NCBI GenBank assembly: GCA_001600175.1
Contig: BCJC01000002.1
Span: 1,308,318-1,372,317, forward strand
From: Erythrobasidium yunnanense
Taxonomy: Eukaryota > Basidiomycota > Cystobasidiomycetes > Erythrobasidiales > Erythrobasidiaceae
Direction: 5' to 3'
DNA length: 64,000 nucleotides
In this document: positions 25,783 to 36,600 of the stretch, piece after piece
How positions within the stretch are numbered: position 1 is the first letter of the stretch
Layout: each line of letters opens with the position of its first letter
Notes under the pieces: model-generated
Told to the model about the DNA's origin: nothing
What the model saw: only the letters and a program-made list of their open reading frames with translations
Database searches by the model: none
Program-made: the position numbers and the translations under genes

Positions 25783-27819
25783 CTACCGCCCATGCCCTGC
25801 CCGCCAAGCTTCAGCGACGTTGAGTGAAACGGAGTCTACCAAGACATACGGATACTGCGAACCCTCCTTGAAGAAGCGTCTGAAGAAGTCTTTCAGGTAT
25901 TGCGGAAAGCGATCTTCGAGCAAAGCTTCTCGGGCACCCAGCATAAGGCGATGCTGGTACGCTATGTTATGCAAGGTGACAGCATGGGCTCCGACGGTCT
26001 CTCTGGCAGCCAGATAGTGGAGATATGATCGCGAGAGACCTTGTCCTTTGTGGCATGTAGGGCATGGGCACTCTGGGTCGATGACATCGAAGTCTTTGGA
26101 GTACTTCTTCAGCCGCAGGTTGACATGTCCATCGAACGTGAGGGCGAGACCGAAGCGCTGTGGACCAACACTGAGCTTCGAACGCCTTCACAGAAAGGCA
26201 TCCGGCATATCTTACCGCTGTTCTCGTGGGATAAACACAATCCGCCTGTATAGAACAGATCAGATCGAGATCAGAGTACCATGGGAGTAGACTCACCATA
26301 TCGACTCCCAACGCTGCGCAGACCAGGAGATCCTCGCCATAGCCGATACCCCTAAGAAACGATTAGCGATAAGAAAGGTGATGATTGGCAGAGAGTCTGA
26401 ACACACATGCAATATCGAGGCTTCTCCGGAGGCAGTCGATCCGCGCATTGCAATACTCTGCGGGACAATTTCAGTAATTAATAGTCTGGCCTGTTGATCA
26501 GTACTAACATCCGCCAGAAGATATCCTTTTCCCTGTTGCGAAGGAAAAAATCAATGGCGCTCGATGCGTACTCAGAGAATCTTAGACTCACTCTCCGCCT
26601 GACAAGCCTCCTATGGCATAGCCAGGAAGCTGATCTTGCCTCTGCAACATAGCAGCGAGGCCTACAAAGGAGGTCAGAGACCGTACTGCGCCCTGCAAAC
26701 ATGATGTAGATTCGAGACGCACAATCATCTCGTAAAGCAGGGTCTAGACCGCCTTGAATAATTGCGAATAGATTCTGCTTTTTGTCTTTGCCGCTGGCGC
26801 TATGTGCAGCTATACACCTATCCAGCCCTGTATCATGCTAAAAATCAGCATAGTATAGGTCGCATCCATGATCGCAACCTACACCGCACACTTCGCTCAC
26901 TGGCCTCCTTCATGCGCACAGGCTCAGTAAGGGAAGCGACTACATCGTCTAACTGCCTGCGAGAGCGTTTCAGTCTATGTGGGGAAGTATATAGCCGGGC
27001 TACGTACATCATGATGTCCGCGCCGATTGAGTGCTGTATCCGCATGCTGTCTTCAGGTCGAAGCATGGCAGTTTGTCCTGGCTGAAAAGGGTTTTCGAAG
27101 CTGAAAGGTCGCTTTAGATTATTGAAGCCGACTGAATATGGAAGAACTGATGTGCATCACTCACAGCACACCCTCTTCCGTCACTACAGACAATTTTGCA
27201 CTAGCGGTAAAGAGGACTAGTCAGCAAGACAGGAATGTTGCGTAAGCAGGGGCTTCCTGTACAGTGAAACCATCTGGAATCCACCGCTGTCTGTGAGCAG
27301 ATTGCCGTTCCAGCCTTGAAAGACATGCGAGCCTGCCGCACTACGGTGTGAGCGGTAGGTCCATTACAATGCTGGCGATCCTACCTCCTATCGCGTCCAG
27401 TATTTCGGTACCGGGTCGCAGACTCAGGTGATATGTGTTGTTCAGGATGAGCGTTGGACCTAGCTCTTTCACTTGTCGCGCCGTGACACCCTTCATAGTC
27501 GCTTGTGTAGCTGATTAGGTAGACATTGAAGATTTAGGATACGCTCCTGCTAGTGATCTCATTCCGTACCGACGGGCATGAAAGCAGGCGTGTATGTCAC
27601 GCCGTGAGGAAGGGTCATCTTGCTAACTCTGGCTCGGGTGGTACTGCATTTCGCGAGCACTTCGAACTTGAGAGGAGGATCCAGCCGCGTTGCATCATCG
27701 ATGGACATGGTGGTATGGGGTCGCCGGCCTTTCGAGAGTGCGTAAAGACAGCCAGATGCACGCTTCTTGGCCCAAACGGGAGAGGCCTTGAGCAGAGGAG
27801 CTGAAGGTCGTAGCAGCAA
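25783..27819 (-). CDS. tRNA-guanine(34) transglycosylase, queuine type (QTRT1)
   Basis: Catalytic subunit that swaps guanine for queuine in GUN-anticodon tRNAs. Visible motifs are LKFEVLAKCSTTRARVSKMT, GVTYTPAFMPVGTE, LNNTYHLSLRPGTE, LLTDSGGFQMVSL (substrate-binding Asp), SIGADIMMQLDDVV, then GVDMADCVYPTRTA (nucleophile Asp). The zinc site is CPCPTC plus a His in LHNIAYQHRLM. The gene has at least seven introns. Two in-frame starts exist: 27819, which adds a 37-residue Arg/Lys/Ser-rich extension that looks like a mitochondrial presequence, and 27708 (MSIDDATRLDPPL), close to the family's usual start. It diverges from the ornithine carbamoyltransferase gene across 116 bp. Confidence 0.92.
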
Positions 27820-27935
27820 CGCGGATAACTTGAAATGATCAGCTTGATAGTTTCAGTCAGTCGAGATGCAACCAGATTCTCGTGACTTTTGATTTCTCGG
27901 CTTCTTATCGATTCCAAGCAGTCTATACCTTCAAT

Positions 27936-29177
27936 ATGGCCCTTTCGCGCTCCTTTGCTAGGGCGCTCAGCACGTCGTCTGCCGCAAGGAATCCTCCCCA
28001 TCTGCTGTCTCTGGCGGATCTGTCTGTCCATGAAATAGGAACGCTGCTCGCGAGCGCGCACAAATTCAAAGCAAGCTACAAGGAGCATGTCGTTCCTCAA
28101 GATGCTGCAAAGTATGGCCTACCTAGCGAAAGAGAGCTCCTCAAAGGCAGGACTGTCGCTTTGCTGTTCTCGAAACGAAGCACGAGGACTCGAGTTGCCA
28201 GTGAAAGCGCAACCGCTCTCCTGGGTAGGCTTTTAGCCTCAGTTACAGAGAAGATAGCCTAATGCTTGCTGTGCAGGCGGACATGCCATGTTTCTTGGTT
28301 CGCAAGATATCCAGTTAGGAGTCAACGAGTCGCTGCTAGATTCTGCAAAAGTCATCTCTTCCATGGTCAACGGTATCATGGCACGCGTAGGACATCACTC
28401 TGAAGTCGAAGTGAGCCCGGCTAGGCCAACATATCGGTCTTGCGAAGCTGATTTTGTAACCATTCAGACATTGGCCGAACATTCGACAGTCCCCGTCATC
28501 AATGCTCTTTCCCACCTCTACCATCCTTCCCAGATTCTTGCAGACCTCTTGACCATGCTCGAAACCTATGGCTCGGCTTCCTCCTCGTCGCCATCGCTTT
28601 CCTCTCTTCGAGGCTTGACAGTAGCATGGATAGGAGATTCCAACAACATCTTGAATGACATGATTGTGTCTTTCGCCCGCTTAGGCATAAATTTACGCGT
28701 TGCGACGCCGAAAGGTTACGCTTTGGACGAGCTAGTAATGCGGACAGCACAGGAAGGCCTTTCAGCAGAATCTTCCGGCGGAACAGCTACGAGAGAGGTG
28801 CTACAATACTTTACAGATCCTCTCGAAGCAGTCAAGGGAGCAGACATCCTCGTCACAGATACATGGATCTCGATGGGACAAGAAGCAGAAAAGAAGCAGC
28901 GTCTGCAAGACTTTGCGGGCTTCCAGATCACAATGGACATGGCCAAGAAGGGAGGCGCAAAGGAGAACTGGCGCTTCATGCATTGTCTGCCGAGGAAAGC
29001 GGAGGAAGTTGACGACGAAGTCTTCTATTCAGAAAAGAGTCTTGTCTTCCCAGAGGCAGAGAACCGCAAGGTACGCTGCGGCTCTCCCGCTCTAGCATAG
29101 ATCGAGCTGACTTTGAGCAATAGTGGACGATCATGGCCCTCTTCGAAGCCTACTTTGGTCGCTGGCAGAAGAGCTGA
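27936..29177 (+). CDS. Ornithine carbamoyltransferase, mitochondrial
   Basis: Makes citrulline from ornithine and carbamoyl phosphate in arginine synthesis. A mitochondrial presequence ([19 protein letters not shown]) precedes the enzyme. Motifs: [15 protein letters not shown] (carbamoyl-phosphate binding STRTR), [64 protein letters not shown], then [16 protein letters not shown] and the ornithine-side Cys in [17 protein letters not shown]. The last exon adds [17 protein letters not shown]. Introns fall after LLG, after HHSEVE and after ENRK. Length of about 350 residues is normal. All catalytic motifs are present, so the enzyme should work. Confidence 0.95.
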
Positions 29178-29456
29178 GCATGTCCAATGCACGACTAGTG
29201 AAGATCATATTGCGTTATCAGTGTCGTCATCTGGCAGTCGCAGTGCCCGTGGTCTGCGACAACGCAAAGGCAGCTGTCAAGTCTAACGAACTTTCTGCTT
29301 CGCGAGTACCATACCCAATCTACTACCTCCTAATCCTGCTTACTACTCATCCTTCGGCCGAGAGCCAGCCACATGCTCTACATCACGGCGACGGGCTGGC
29401 GGTACCCTGATAGCTGCGAAGACACGTCAGACCCATGCATCCCAAATGAAGGCTGA

Positions 29457-30238
29457 TCAGCACCTACTTGTGATTCTTGGAGTCCGCTGCGCGCTAGGCT
29501 CAAGCAGTCTATGTTTCTTCCTGATGGATCTTCTCTTTTCAGCCCATGCAGCTCGTTCAGCAACCGAAGCCTTATCCGGCGGAAGAACATTGTTGAGAGC
29601 CCACTGGACGTGCTGTGCTGTGAGCTTCTGGTTGACCAAGATTTTGATAGCCGCTTCTCTCGCAAGCTCGTCATCCTCTCCAGCGATACTCAGGTCGCAT
29701 GTACGTATCGAGCCTTTCCACAACTGCTTCAAGAACGAACCGTAGGTCTCGTTACGGAAACCCGTGGGGTGGCGCCTTTCTACGATGCAGCCCGAGTCAA
29801 GAGGCTCAGCGCACTCTGTGTCCGCTGTAACGTGGCGACCGCCTGCCATATAGAACTCACCGTTACTCTGTCTGATCGAGTCTGGATTGCAGCTCGGACG
29901 TAAGGAGTGACGAGCGAGGCTGATGCTGTGGCCATTTGCAGCAAGACCATGGTGTCATTGAGCGGGAGAGGCATTGTGAGGCCTTGTCTTCAAGTAGTAG
30001 AATGAAGCAGAGGCTGCAGCACGACTGCCTGCTGGATGACAAGAGGCAGCTGCTACCAAGGCGAGGCATTCTGTTGAAAGGGCCGCACAGAAAAGCAGGA
30101 GGATAGATACACTTGGGACCATTCGCCAGCCATTTCATACGCCATCTGTAAGCCCCTGTTGACTACCTCGAGACAGTGTCCGGGTCGATATGCAGCCCTT
30201 TCTTCTGAAAATTTTGCCTCCGTCGCTGACGGACCCAC
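29457..30238 (-). CDS. Hypothetical protein, C-terminus rich in basic residues
   Basis: Family not recognised. The 3' exon reads continuously from about 29915 to the stop at 29457: SLARHSLRPSCNPDSIRQSN, GEFYMAGGRHVTADTECAEP, NETYGSFLKQLWKGSIRTCD, LAREAAIKILVNQKLTAQHV QWALNNV, then a charged end ERAAWAEKRRSIRKKHRLLE. An upstream exon (from ATG at 30238 or an internal ATG at about 30145, MAYEMAGEWSQVYL) can be joined with the donor CCTTG|GTAGC and the acceptor CCACAG|C, which keeps the frame, but this is tentative. The Cys-Asn-Pro and RHSL residues faintly recall the end of a SET domain; I would not assign it. Confidence 0.4.
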
Positions 30239-30342
30239 ACAGCAGCATTGGCCTTGCTGGAGTCGAAGTCTATTGCTTCAACCGCAACACGATCACGATA
30301 CCTGGGTTGGAAAAAAGCTCATCGAGACAAACGCGCCCATCA

Positions 30343-31686
30343 ATGCTTTCTATCACCGCTTTGCCGAACGAAACCCTCCAGACGATCTTTCGGTTCTGCT
30401 GCAAACCATCTGTCCCGAACCCGCCAGAGTACTCAACACTCAACAGTGCGATCAGAGTCTGCAAACGATGGCATTCTCTTGCACTCCCCATTTTGTATTC
30501 CCGCATCGCGCTGCACAACACGCGCGATATCAGTCAAAGCATCCTTTTCGTCGAGGCGGTATTCCAGCGCAATCCCGCCTACGCAGAATATGTGCATAGC
30601 TTGGATCTCAGTCAGGTTATCCTACCAATCATTCTGGAACAGCGTCTAGCCCAATGTGCATTCGTCAACCTCAAGCAGCTACACGTATATCCCAAGATCT
30701 GCCTCCAGATGCATGATTCGACAATACCTTTGGAGAACACGCTGGAAAAGCTCTACTGCTGGGGGAAAGCATGCCAGAAGATGCTGGATAGGCATAGCAA
30801 ATCACTGAAAGCATTGATGTTATGCATCAATACACGTGCGACTATCAGATACTGCGGGTCTCTTCCGACCCTGCCTCTGCCGCAGCTACGCAGTCTCGAC
30901 TTGATCTACGAACGCGGCTGTCTGGATATTATGGCCAACTTCGCCAACATGCTGCCGGCCGTGACAAAGTTGATAGTACGAATCGAGCCAAAGGAACTAC
31001 GTGAAGACGATCGGATTCCGTTCCGCACTGGACTCGAGGTCTTCCTGTACAAAATCGGCAGACAGCTTGGAAGTCTCGCATTGCATACCATGGAAACCTG
31101 GCCTCTCGACGGATGTCAGGTCAGCTACTTTCCCAACCTGAAACGATTCATCTTCTCTGGTCACTCCCTGCCCAAATGGGGAATCAACGGTCTTAGAGAC
31201 CTTTCGAAAACGCTGAAACGGATGGGTATCAGCTGCGACGAGATGGAAGTCTCAGACATCACCTATATCATGGACATGTTCTCGGTTGCAGGAAACTTTC
31301 CGAATCTCACGGCAATACCGCAAATCGCAAACTTGGAGATCACGCCCACGCCCGCTGAGTTCCAGGAACTGAAAGACAAGGCATTCGCTGCACTCTGTAA
31401 CTTCAACGCACGGAATCTTCGATGGGAAGGACCAGGAACCATATGGAACAATTCCGCCTGGAGCTTTGCGCTCGTTGGACATGATGAGGAGAGCAGCCAA
31501 AGTGAAGGATCTGAGTCTGGCGAGGAGGACGAGGAGGAGGATAGTGATAATAGTGATGAGGAGATACAAATGAGCGAGGATGGCGAAGCAGTCGCAGATG
31601 GTGCCAATAACAGTCTGTGTGCTGTTGAGACTGGGGCGGGGGAAGCAGGTGGAGAATTGCAACTCCAGCCAGATGCAGCTTTGTAG
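30343..31686 (+). CDS. F-box protein, tandem paralogue 1 (intronless)
   Basis: Begins with an F-box (MLSITALPNETLQTIFRFCC ... LNSAIRVCKRWHSLALPILY), which would bind Skp1 of an SCF ubiquitin ligase. The rest is an LRR-like region of about 330 residues with leucine-spaced segments such as LKQLHVYPKICL, LPQLRSLDLIYERG and FPNLKRFIFSGHSLPKWGIN GLRDLSKTLK. The end is a strongly acidic low-complexity tail (GEEDEEEDSDNSDEE). The substrate is unknown. It has no intron at all, unlike nearly every neighbour. Start at 30343 is chosen because it opens the F-box; the frame is open upstream to 30190. The second copy lies 460 bp downstream in the same direction. Confidence 0.85.
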   Translation: MLSITALPNETLQTIFRFCCKPSVPNPPEYSTLNSAIRVCKRWHSLALPILYSRIALHNTRDISQSILFVEAVFQRNPAYAEYVHSLDLSQVILPIILEQRLAQCAFVNLKQLHVYPKICLQMHDSTIPLENTLEKLYCWGKACQKMLDRHSKSLKALMLCINTRATIRYCGSLPTLPLPQLRSLDLIYERGCLDIMANFANMLPAVTKLIVRIEPKELREDDRIPFRTGLEVFLYKIGRQLGSLALHTMETWPLDGCQVSYFPNLKRFIFSGHSLPKWGINGLRDLSKTLKRMGISCDEMEVSDITYIMDMFSVAGNFPNLTAIPQIANLEITPTPAEFQELKDKAFAALCNFNARNLRWEGPGTIWNNSAWSFALVGHDEESSQSEGSESGEEDEEEDSDNSDEEIQMSEDGEAVADGANNSLCAVETGAGEAGGELQLQPDAAL

Positions 31687-32148
31687 TATTGTGACAGTCA
31701 CTCTTCTGGTGTGATACTCGTTCTGAAGTAACAAGTGACTATGACTTGACCTTTCGCCGATATCCGCAGCCAGAGTTTCGCATAGGCGTGGCACACCTGT
31801 GCAACGGAGCTCTTTGTGGGATTGTAGAAGCGGATCACTCGAGCCGGCCTTACGCAGCGCAAGTCGTCGACGCGATCCGGTCCTCAAACGACCTGGTGTC
31901 CTCTTCTTGCCAACAACACGCGGGCAGGGAGAAGCTGTGACGCTTTAGCTAGCTTCTGATTCTTGCGGGTGTGCATCAGGTAGGCGTGCGCTTCTCTGGT
32001 GAAAGCACTGGCTGTAGCTGACATTCGCCAGCTGCGACGAGATCTTGGTCTACAAGCAGGGCGTGCTCTTTCGCGTTGATTGCAATACGCGCAGTAGCGG
32101 CTAGAGCTTTCGCGCGTATCCTGCCAGCTCCGGAAACACGCCTTCACC
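31687..32148. other. Spacer between the two F-box genes
   Basis: About 460 bp containing the 3' end of the first F-box gene and the promoter of the second. I see no gene, no direct repeat marking a duplication break, and no transposon ends. Short open frames on both strands look random. Confidence 0.45.
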
Positions 32149-33441
32149 ATGCCATCAATCGATTCTTTACCAAACGAGACGCTCGCAATCATATTCCAGC
32201 ACTGCTTCTCGCCTCCCAAGCTTTCTCCAGACTGGTCTACGCTCCATAGTGCCATCAGGGTTTGCAAACGATGGCATCCTATCGCACTTCCTGTCCTTTA
32301 TTCCTACATAAGTCTGGTCAGCACCAACGAAGCTATCCTGTTCGTCGAGGCTGTCCTTCAACACAATCCCTCGTATGCAGCATACGTCAAGAAGTTGAAC
32401 CTCACTCGCCCGGTTCTGGTGCCCGTCCTGGAGAAGCGCCTGGCCCAATGTGCCTTCGCAAATCTCGAAGAGTTGCAGTTGCGTCCCAACCTATGTCTAT
32501 ACATGCATCATTCAACAATGCCCTCGGAGAACAGGCTAAAAAGGCTGTGTTTCATGGGGAAACCGTGCCAGGAGATGATGGATCGGCACAGTAAGTCTCT
32601 GGAAGCACTGGAACTCTTATTCAATGTACGCGCAAGTGTAAAGCACTGCGGAATTATTCCGTCGCGTCCCTTGTCGCTGCTGCGTCATCTGGACTTGACA
32701 CATCAGCGCGGTAGTCTGGAAGTCATGTCCAAGTTCGCCGATCTGTTACCGGGTCTCACAGACCTCGACTTACAGATCGAGCCAAAGGACCTGGCTCCCG
32801 GAGATTCACCCGCATTCCGGGCGGCGCTCGAGGTCTTTCTGCGCAAACTTGGCAAACAGCTCCTAAGCATCAAGATTACGCTGTACAGCAGTCAAAGCCG
32901 TCATAGCCGGGTCCTCGATGGCTTTCAGCTCAGCTGCTGCGCCAATTTGCAGTCATTCTGCTTCTACGGGCAGATGCTTCCGAAATGGGGAAGCAGTGGC
33001 CTGAGGGACCTGCCCCGAAGTTTGAAACGGGTTCAGATAGATTGCAGTGTTCTTGGGCCCGGAGAAGCCATCTACGTCATGGATATGTTCCAATCCTTGG
33101 ACCAATTTCCGGAACTCGCGGCGATGCCGTGTATCGAATTTGAGGAGACTACTCCCATGCCCGTCGATCGTCAAGAATTGAGAAGCAAGGCAGCTACCGC
33201 ACTGTCCGCATTCGAAGCACGAGGCCTACCCTGGGGAGAGCGAGCGAATATAAGCAGCAATTCTATCTGGGATCTTGTGCTCCTTGGCGATGGGGGCGGC
33301 GAAGAGGCTGAAAGTGAGGAGGACGAGGACGATGATGATAGCGGGAGTGAGATTGTAGCCGTTGCAGGGGCTGCTGATCCACACGAGGAAGAGGATCCAA
33401 CAGACGGCGCAGCAGAACCTGATTCAGAAGTGATTGCGTGA
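32149..33441 (+). CDS. F-box protein, tandem paralogue 2 (intronless)
   Basis: Same architecture as the gene just upstream: F-box (LPNETLAIIFQHCFSPP ... LHSAIRVCKRWHPIALPVLY), a shared core with FVEAVLQHNPSYAAYVKKLN, EKRLAQCAFANLEELQLRP, RHSKSLEALELL, LEVFLRKLGKQL, LPKWGSSGLRDLPRSLKRV and YVMDMFQS, then an acidic tail (EEAESEEDEDDDDSGSE). The two share long blocks but have diverged through most of the LRR-like part, so the duplication is not recent. The shared lack of introns suggests the ancestor was already intronless when duplicated. A lineage-specific SCF substrate adaptor family is the simplest reading. Confidence 0.85.
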   Translation: MPSIDSLPNETLAIIFQHCFSPPKLSPDWSTLHSAIRVCKRWHPIALPVLYSYISLVSTNEAILFVEAVLQHNPSYAAYVKKLNLTRPVLVPVLEKRLAQCAFANLEELQLRPNLCLYMHHSTMPSENRLKRLCFMGKPCQEMMDRHSKSLEALELLFNVRASVKHCGIIPSRPLSLLRHLDLTHQRGSLEVMSKFADLLPGLTDLDLQIEPKDLAPGDSPAFRAALEVFLRKLGKQLLSIKITLYSSQSRHSRVLDGFQLSCCANLQSFCFYGQMLPKWGSSGLRDLPRSLKRVQIDCSVLGPGEAIYVMDMFQSLDQFPELAAMPCIEFEETTPMPVDRQELRSKAATALSAFEARGLPWGERANISSNSIWDLVLLGDGGGEEAESEEDEDDDDSGSEIVAVAGAADPHEEEDPTDGAAEPDSEVIA

Positions 33442-33699
33442 TCATCACTTCCGTCTGTACAGTGACTCCGTGAGGATACGTACTTGGAACATAGCTCAAC
33501 TTCAGGTCTCAGCGGCACCTATCGCTCTAATCCGGTTTGGATGGTGGCATTCTATCGCGCCTAGGGGTACAGACAGCGGCTACAGTCGACTCTCATCGTG
33601 TACAACTGTTAGAATCTTCCCTAAAAGCACCATATAACATTAGGTGCTTTCTCTTCTTGCAATTGACGATCACTCCGAACGACTTGCCAGCACCGGTTC

Positions 33700-36600
33700 A
33701 TGAGCAGGCCGCGACCATCGCTGGCTTCCAGCGGGTTGCCTACGCCTGGTAGCATCAATACTGGACGGCGAAAGAGCGCGCTACCATCGTCAACTTCGCC
33801 TGGCCCAGCGAGTCCCAGCAAGAGCAGCCGGTCTGTCAGCAGCAATCATGGCAGTCATAGCAGCACGAGCAGCAGCCATTCCAATGAGATATCGAAGCAG
33901 CTGGCAGAGCTGCAAGCGGCCATCTTAGCGAAGAATCCAGCGAATTATCAAGTAAACAACCTGGGCGACGCGTCGATTGCCGACAGCGAGGATGCTTCGA
34001 TGATGACAGAAACTCTTGCAAGTCCACGTAAATCGCATATGCAAGGCGTAGCTGCAATGGGCCGGGTCAGCCGTGCAGGAACACCAACAACACCGTCAGC
34101 CGGACGGCCAGGCTCTTCCTTGTCCGCATCAAGCTATAATTCTGCTCATAGTGCTGTACAATCACGAGCAAGAACACCTCTAGGAGGCTTCATCACGCCT
34201 GCGAAACGTAAATCGGACATCCACTTTGGCAACTCCGTGGCAAGGCCAACAAGCAATGCATCGTCTTCTCAACAGGCTTCTGACTTTCAAGTAGGAGACA
34301 AAGTACGGGGCTTAGGGTTTGAGGGAGTACTTCGCTTCCTAGGCGAAGTCGACTTCAAGGCTGGTATATGGGGTGGTATCGAGCTCTCTGGAGAGAATGC
34401 AGGCAAAGGGAAGAACGATGGCAGTGTACAAGGGTGGGCAGCTCCTGTACGTACATGGCGCGACCTGGGCTAATACGCCCTATTGACAGCGTACAATACT
34501 TCGCATGTCCGCCGAATTGTGGTATATTCGTCCTCGCTACCAAGATCGAGCCATCTATGCCTCCTCCACATGCTGCATATGTTCCACCTCGGCCGCCTTC
34601 GTCGCTCTCGTCTTCGTCGCCGGCGCCAGCGAATGGACCGACTCCCAGAAGACCACTTCCAAGGCCATCAGCCGCCTTTATAGCACCTTCAACAGTCACA
34701 AGAGAGAAGAGCAAGTCATCACAGGAAGCCTCAAAAGCGGCCGAAGCCAAGATCGCAGCAGGCTCACGCGCAAGTAGCTTTATGAACTTGACTGCCGCTC
34801 AGATTCGCGAAAGAAAGCTTGCAGACAAGGCCCCTCCGAGGTCTCCATCGCTCAGCCCGGACAAGTCGTCACTGATAAGCAGTCAAGCTAGCTCAGTCTC
34901 TTCCGTTGGAGCTGGTATTACACCTCGGCCTCTCCGGACAGCCCGGGCTAGTGTTGGCACAGCAGGCCAGACGCCAGGCATCCCTCGAAAGTCATTCGGA
35001 GGCCCAGGTACACCGACTCCTGCAACCGGCTTGCGGCGACCTTCTGCTTCGGTCACAGCCAGATCTCACACGCCCGATGTCCCAGTACCGCCTCTTCCGA
35101 CTGGCTACAATCGAGAAGTAGGAGGGAAGGGATCTGGATCCTCTGTTCTTGGCGTAAGCACAGCTACTACAACTCCTGCGAGGCGGTATAGTGCGATATC
35201 TCGGCCAACTACGCCATCTACCTTAGGTCGACCTTCAAGCCGTATGAGCAATGCAAGCGTCAGATCTGTATCGCGCGCGTCATCAAGAGCTTCTATGGCC
35301 AGCGGGGCTTCTTCGCGACTAGGAAGACCAATGAGAGGCACCGATGATGACGAGGAAGAGGAGGTCTTAGCAGGAACAGACAGCCATCAGCAAGGGCAGG
35401 ACCTGAGAGACGCGAAAGAAGCGCTTGTCAAGGCAACTCGGGAAGCGGAGCAAGCCAAGTTGGAATTGCTTGAAGCCTCGACAGACCTGAAAGACGAGAA
35501 ACGGAAAGTCACGTCTCTACAGAACGAAGTTCAGGAACTCAAGAGGCGAGCGGCAGACTCGAGAGTAGACGAAGCTAGTGCGCTGGATCAGCGGCAGGTC
35601 GAGATAGAAAAGTATACTGCCGAACTCAACAAGCTGCGAGAAGCCTTGGAGCAAGCTTCGAGCGACTTAGCCACGGCGACTGCAAGCCGCTCTGATCTCG
35701 AGTCGGAAGTAGATCGAATCAAAGGAGAACTGGCCAAGCACACTTCGACTAGCGATGCTGCAACTACTGAGAAAGCTCAGCTGACGGAACAGATCGAATC
35801 ACTCAAGACTGCCGGAAGAAGCATGTCGCAGATCTACGAACAGAGGCTTACGGACAGCGAAGCCGCTCGGCAAGAAGTGGAGGATGATCTGCAAGCCACG
35901 AAAGAAGAGCTTCTATTCGCTCGTCAGCAGCTTGAACGGGCTCAGAGCGATCAAGAAGTGTTGCGGCAGTCTAGCAACCTCCAGCCTGGTACGACAGACG
36001 CAATCTTGGCTGCCTCCTTATCAGCTGGCATGCAAACGGAACAGAAGGAATCTGCAGCGCTCATTGACAACGAAAACTTGAAAGCGGAGTTACAGCACAC
36101 ATGCGATCGACTGTCTCATTTGGAAGAGCAGATGGACGACGTTCGAGCAGAGTTGGAAGCTGAAGTCGAAAAGGAAAAGAAGAAGCGTCAAGAGAGTGTA
36201 GAGATGGGCGAAAAGCTGAAGAGGGAGATGACAAGCTTGAAAGACATGGTCAAGCAGGCCAAGTCAGAGAAGGACAAGGCGAGTCAGCGGGCGAACGAAC
36301 TTCAAGTGGCTTTGGATGAGAATCAGGCGACTCTGGAGAGGGAAAGAGCTGAGCTGGAAGCACTTCGCAACGAGAACAGCACAAGACCTAATTCTGCGCA
36401 AGGTACTGTCAAGGAGGAGGTGTCCACGCACTCGCAACAGCTTGCTCTTTCGAAGGCGCAGAAAGAAGCCTCAGATCGTGCCAGCGAGATAGTACGCTTG
36501 AAAGAAGAGCTTGAGGATCTGAAAGAAGAGCTCAAACTGGCAGAAGAAATCAGGGATGAATCGTCTAAGCTAGCTGATGTTTCTCGGTCTGAGAGTAACG

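Noticed and set aside
29900-30238. SET-domain assignment for the unknown gene
   Set aside because: Only a faint RHSL...SCNPD likeness; the NHSCxPN and GEEL motifs are not present.
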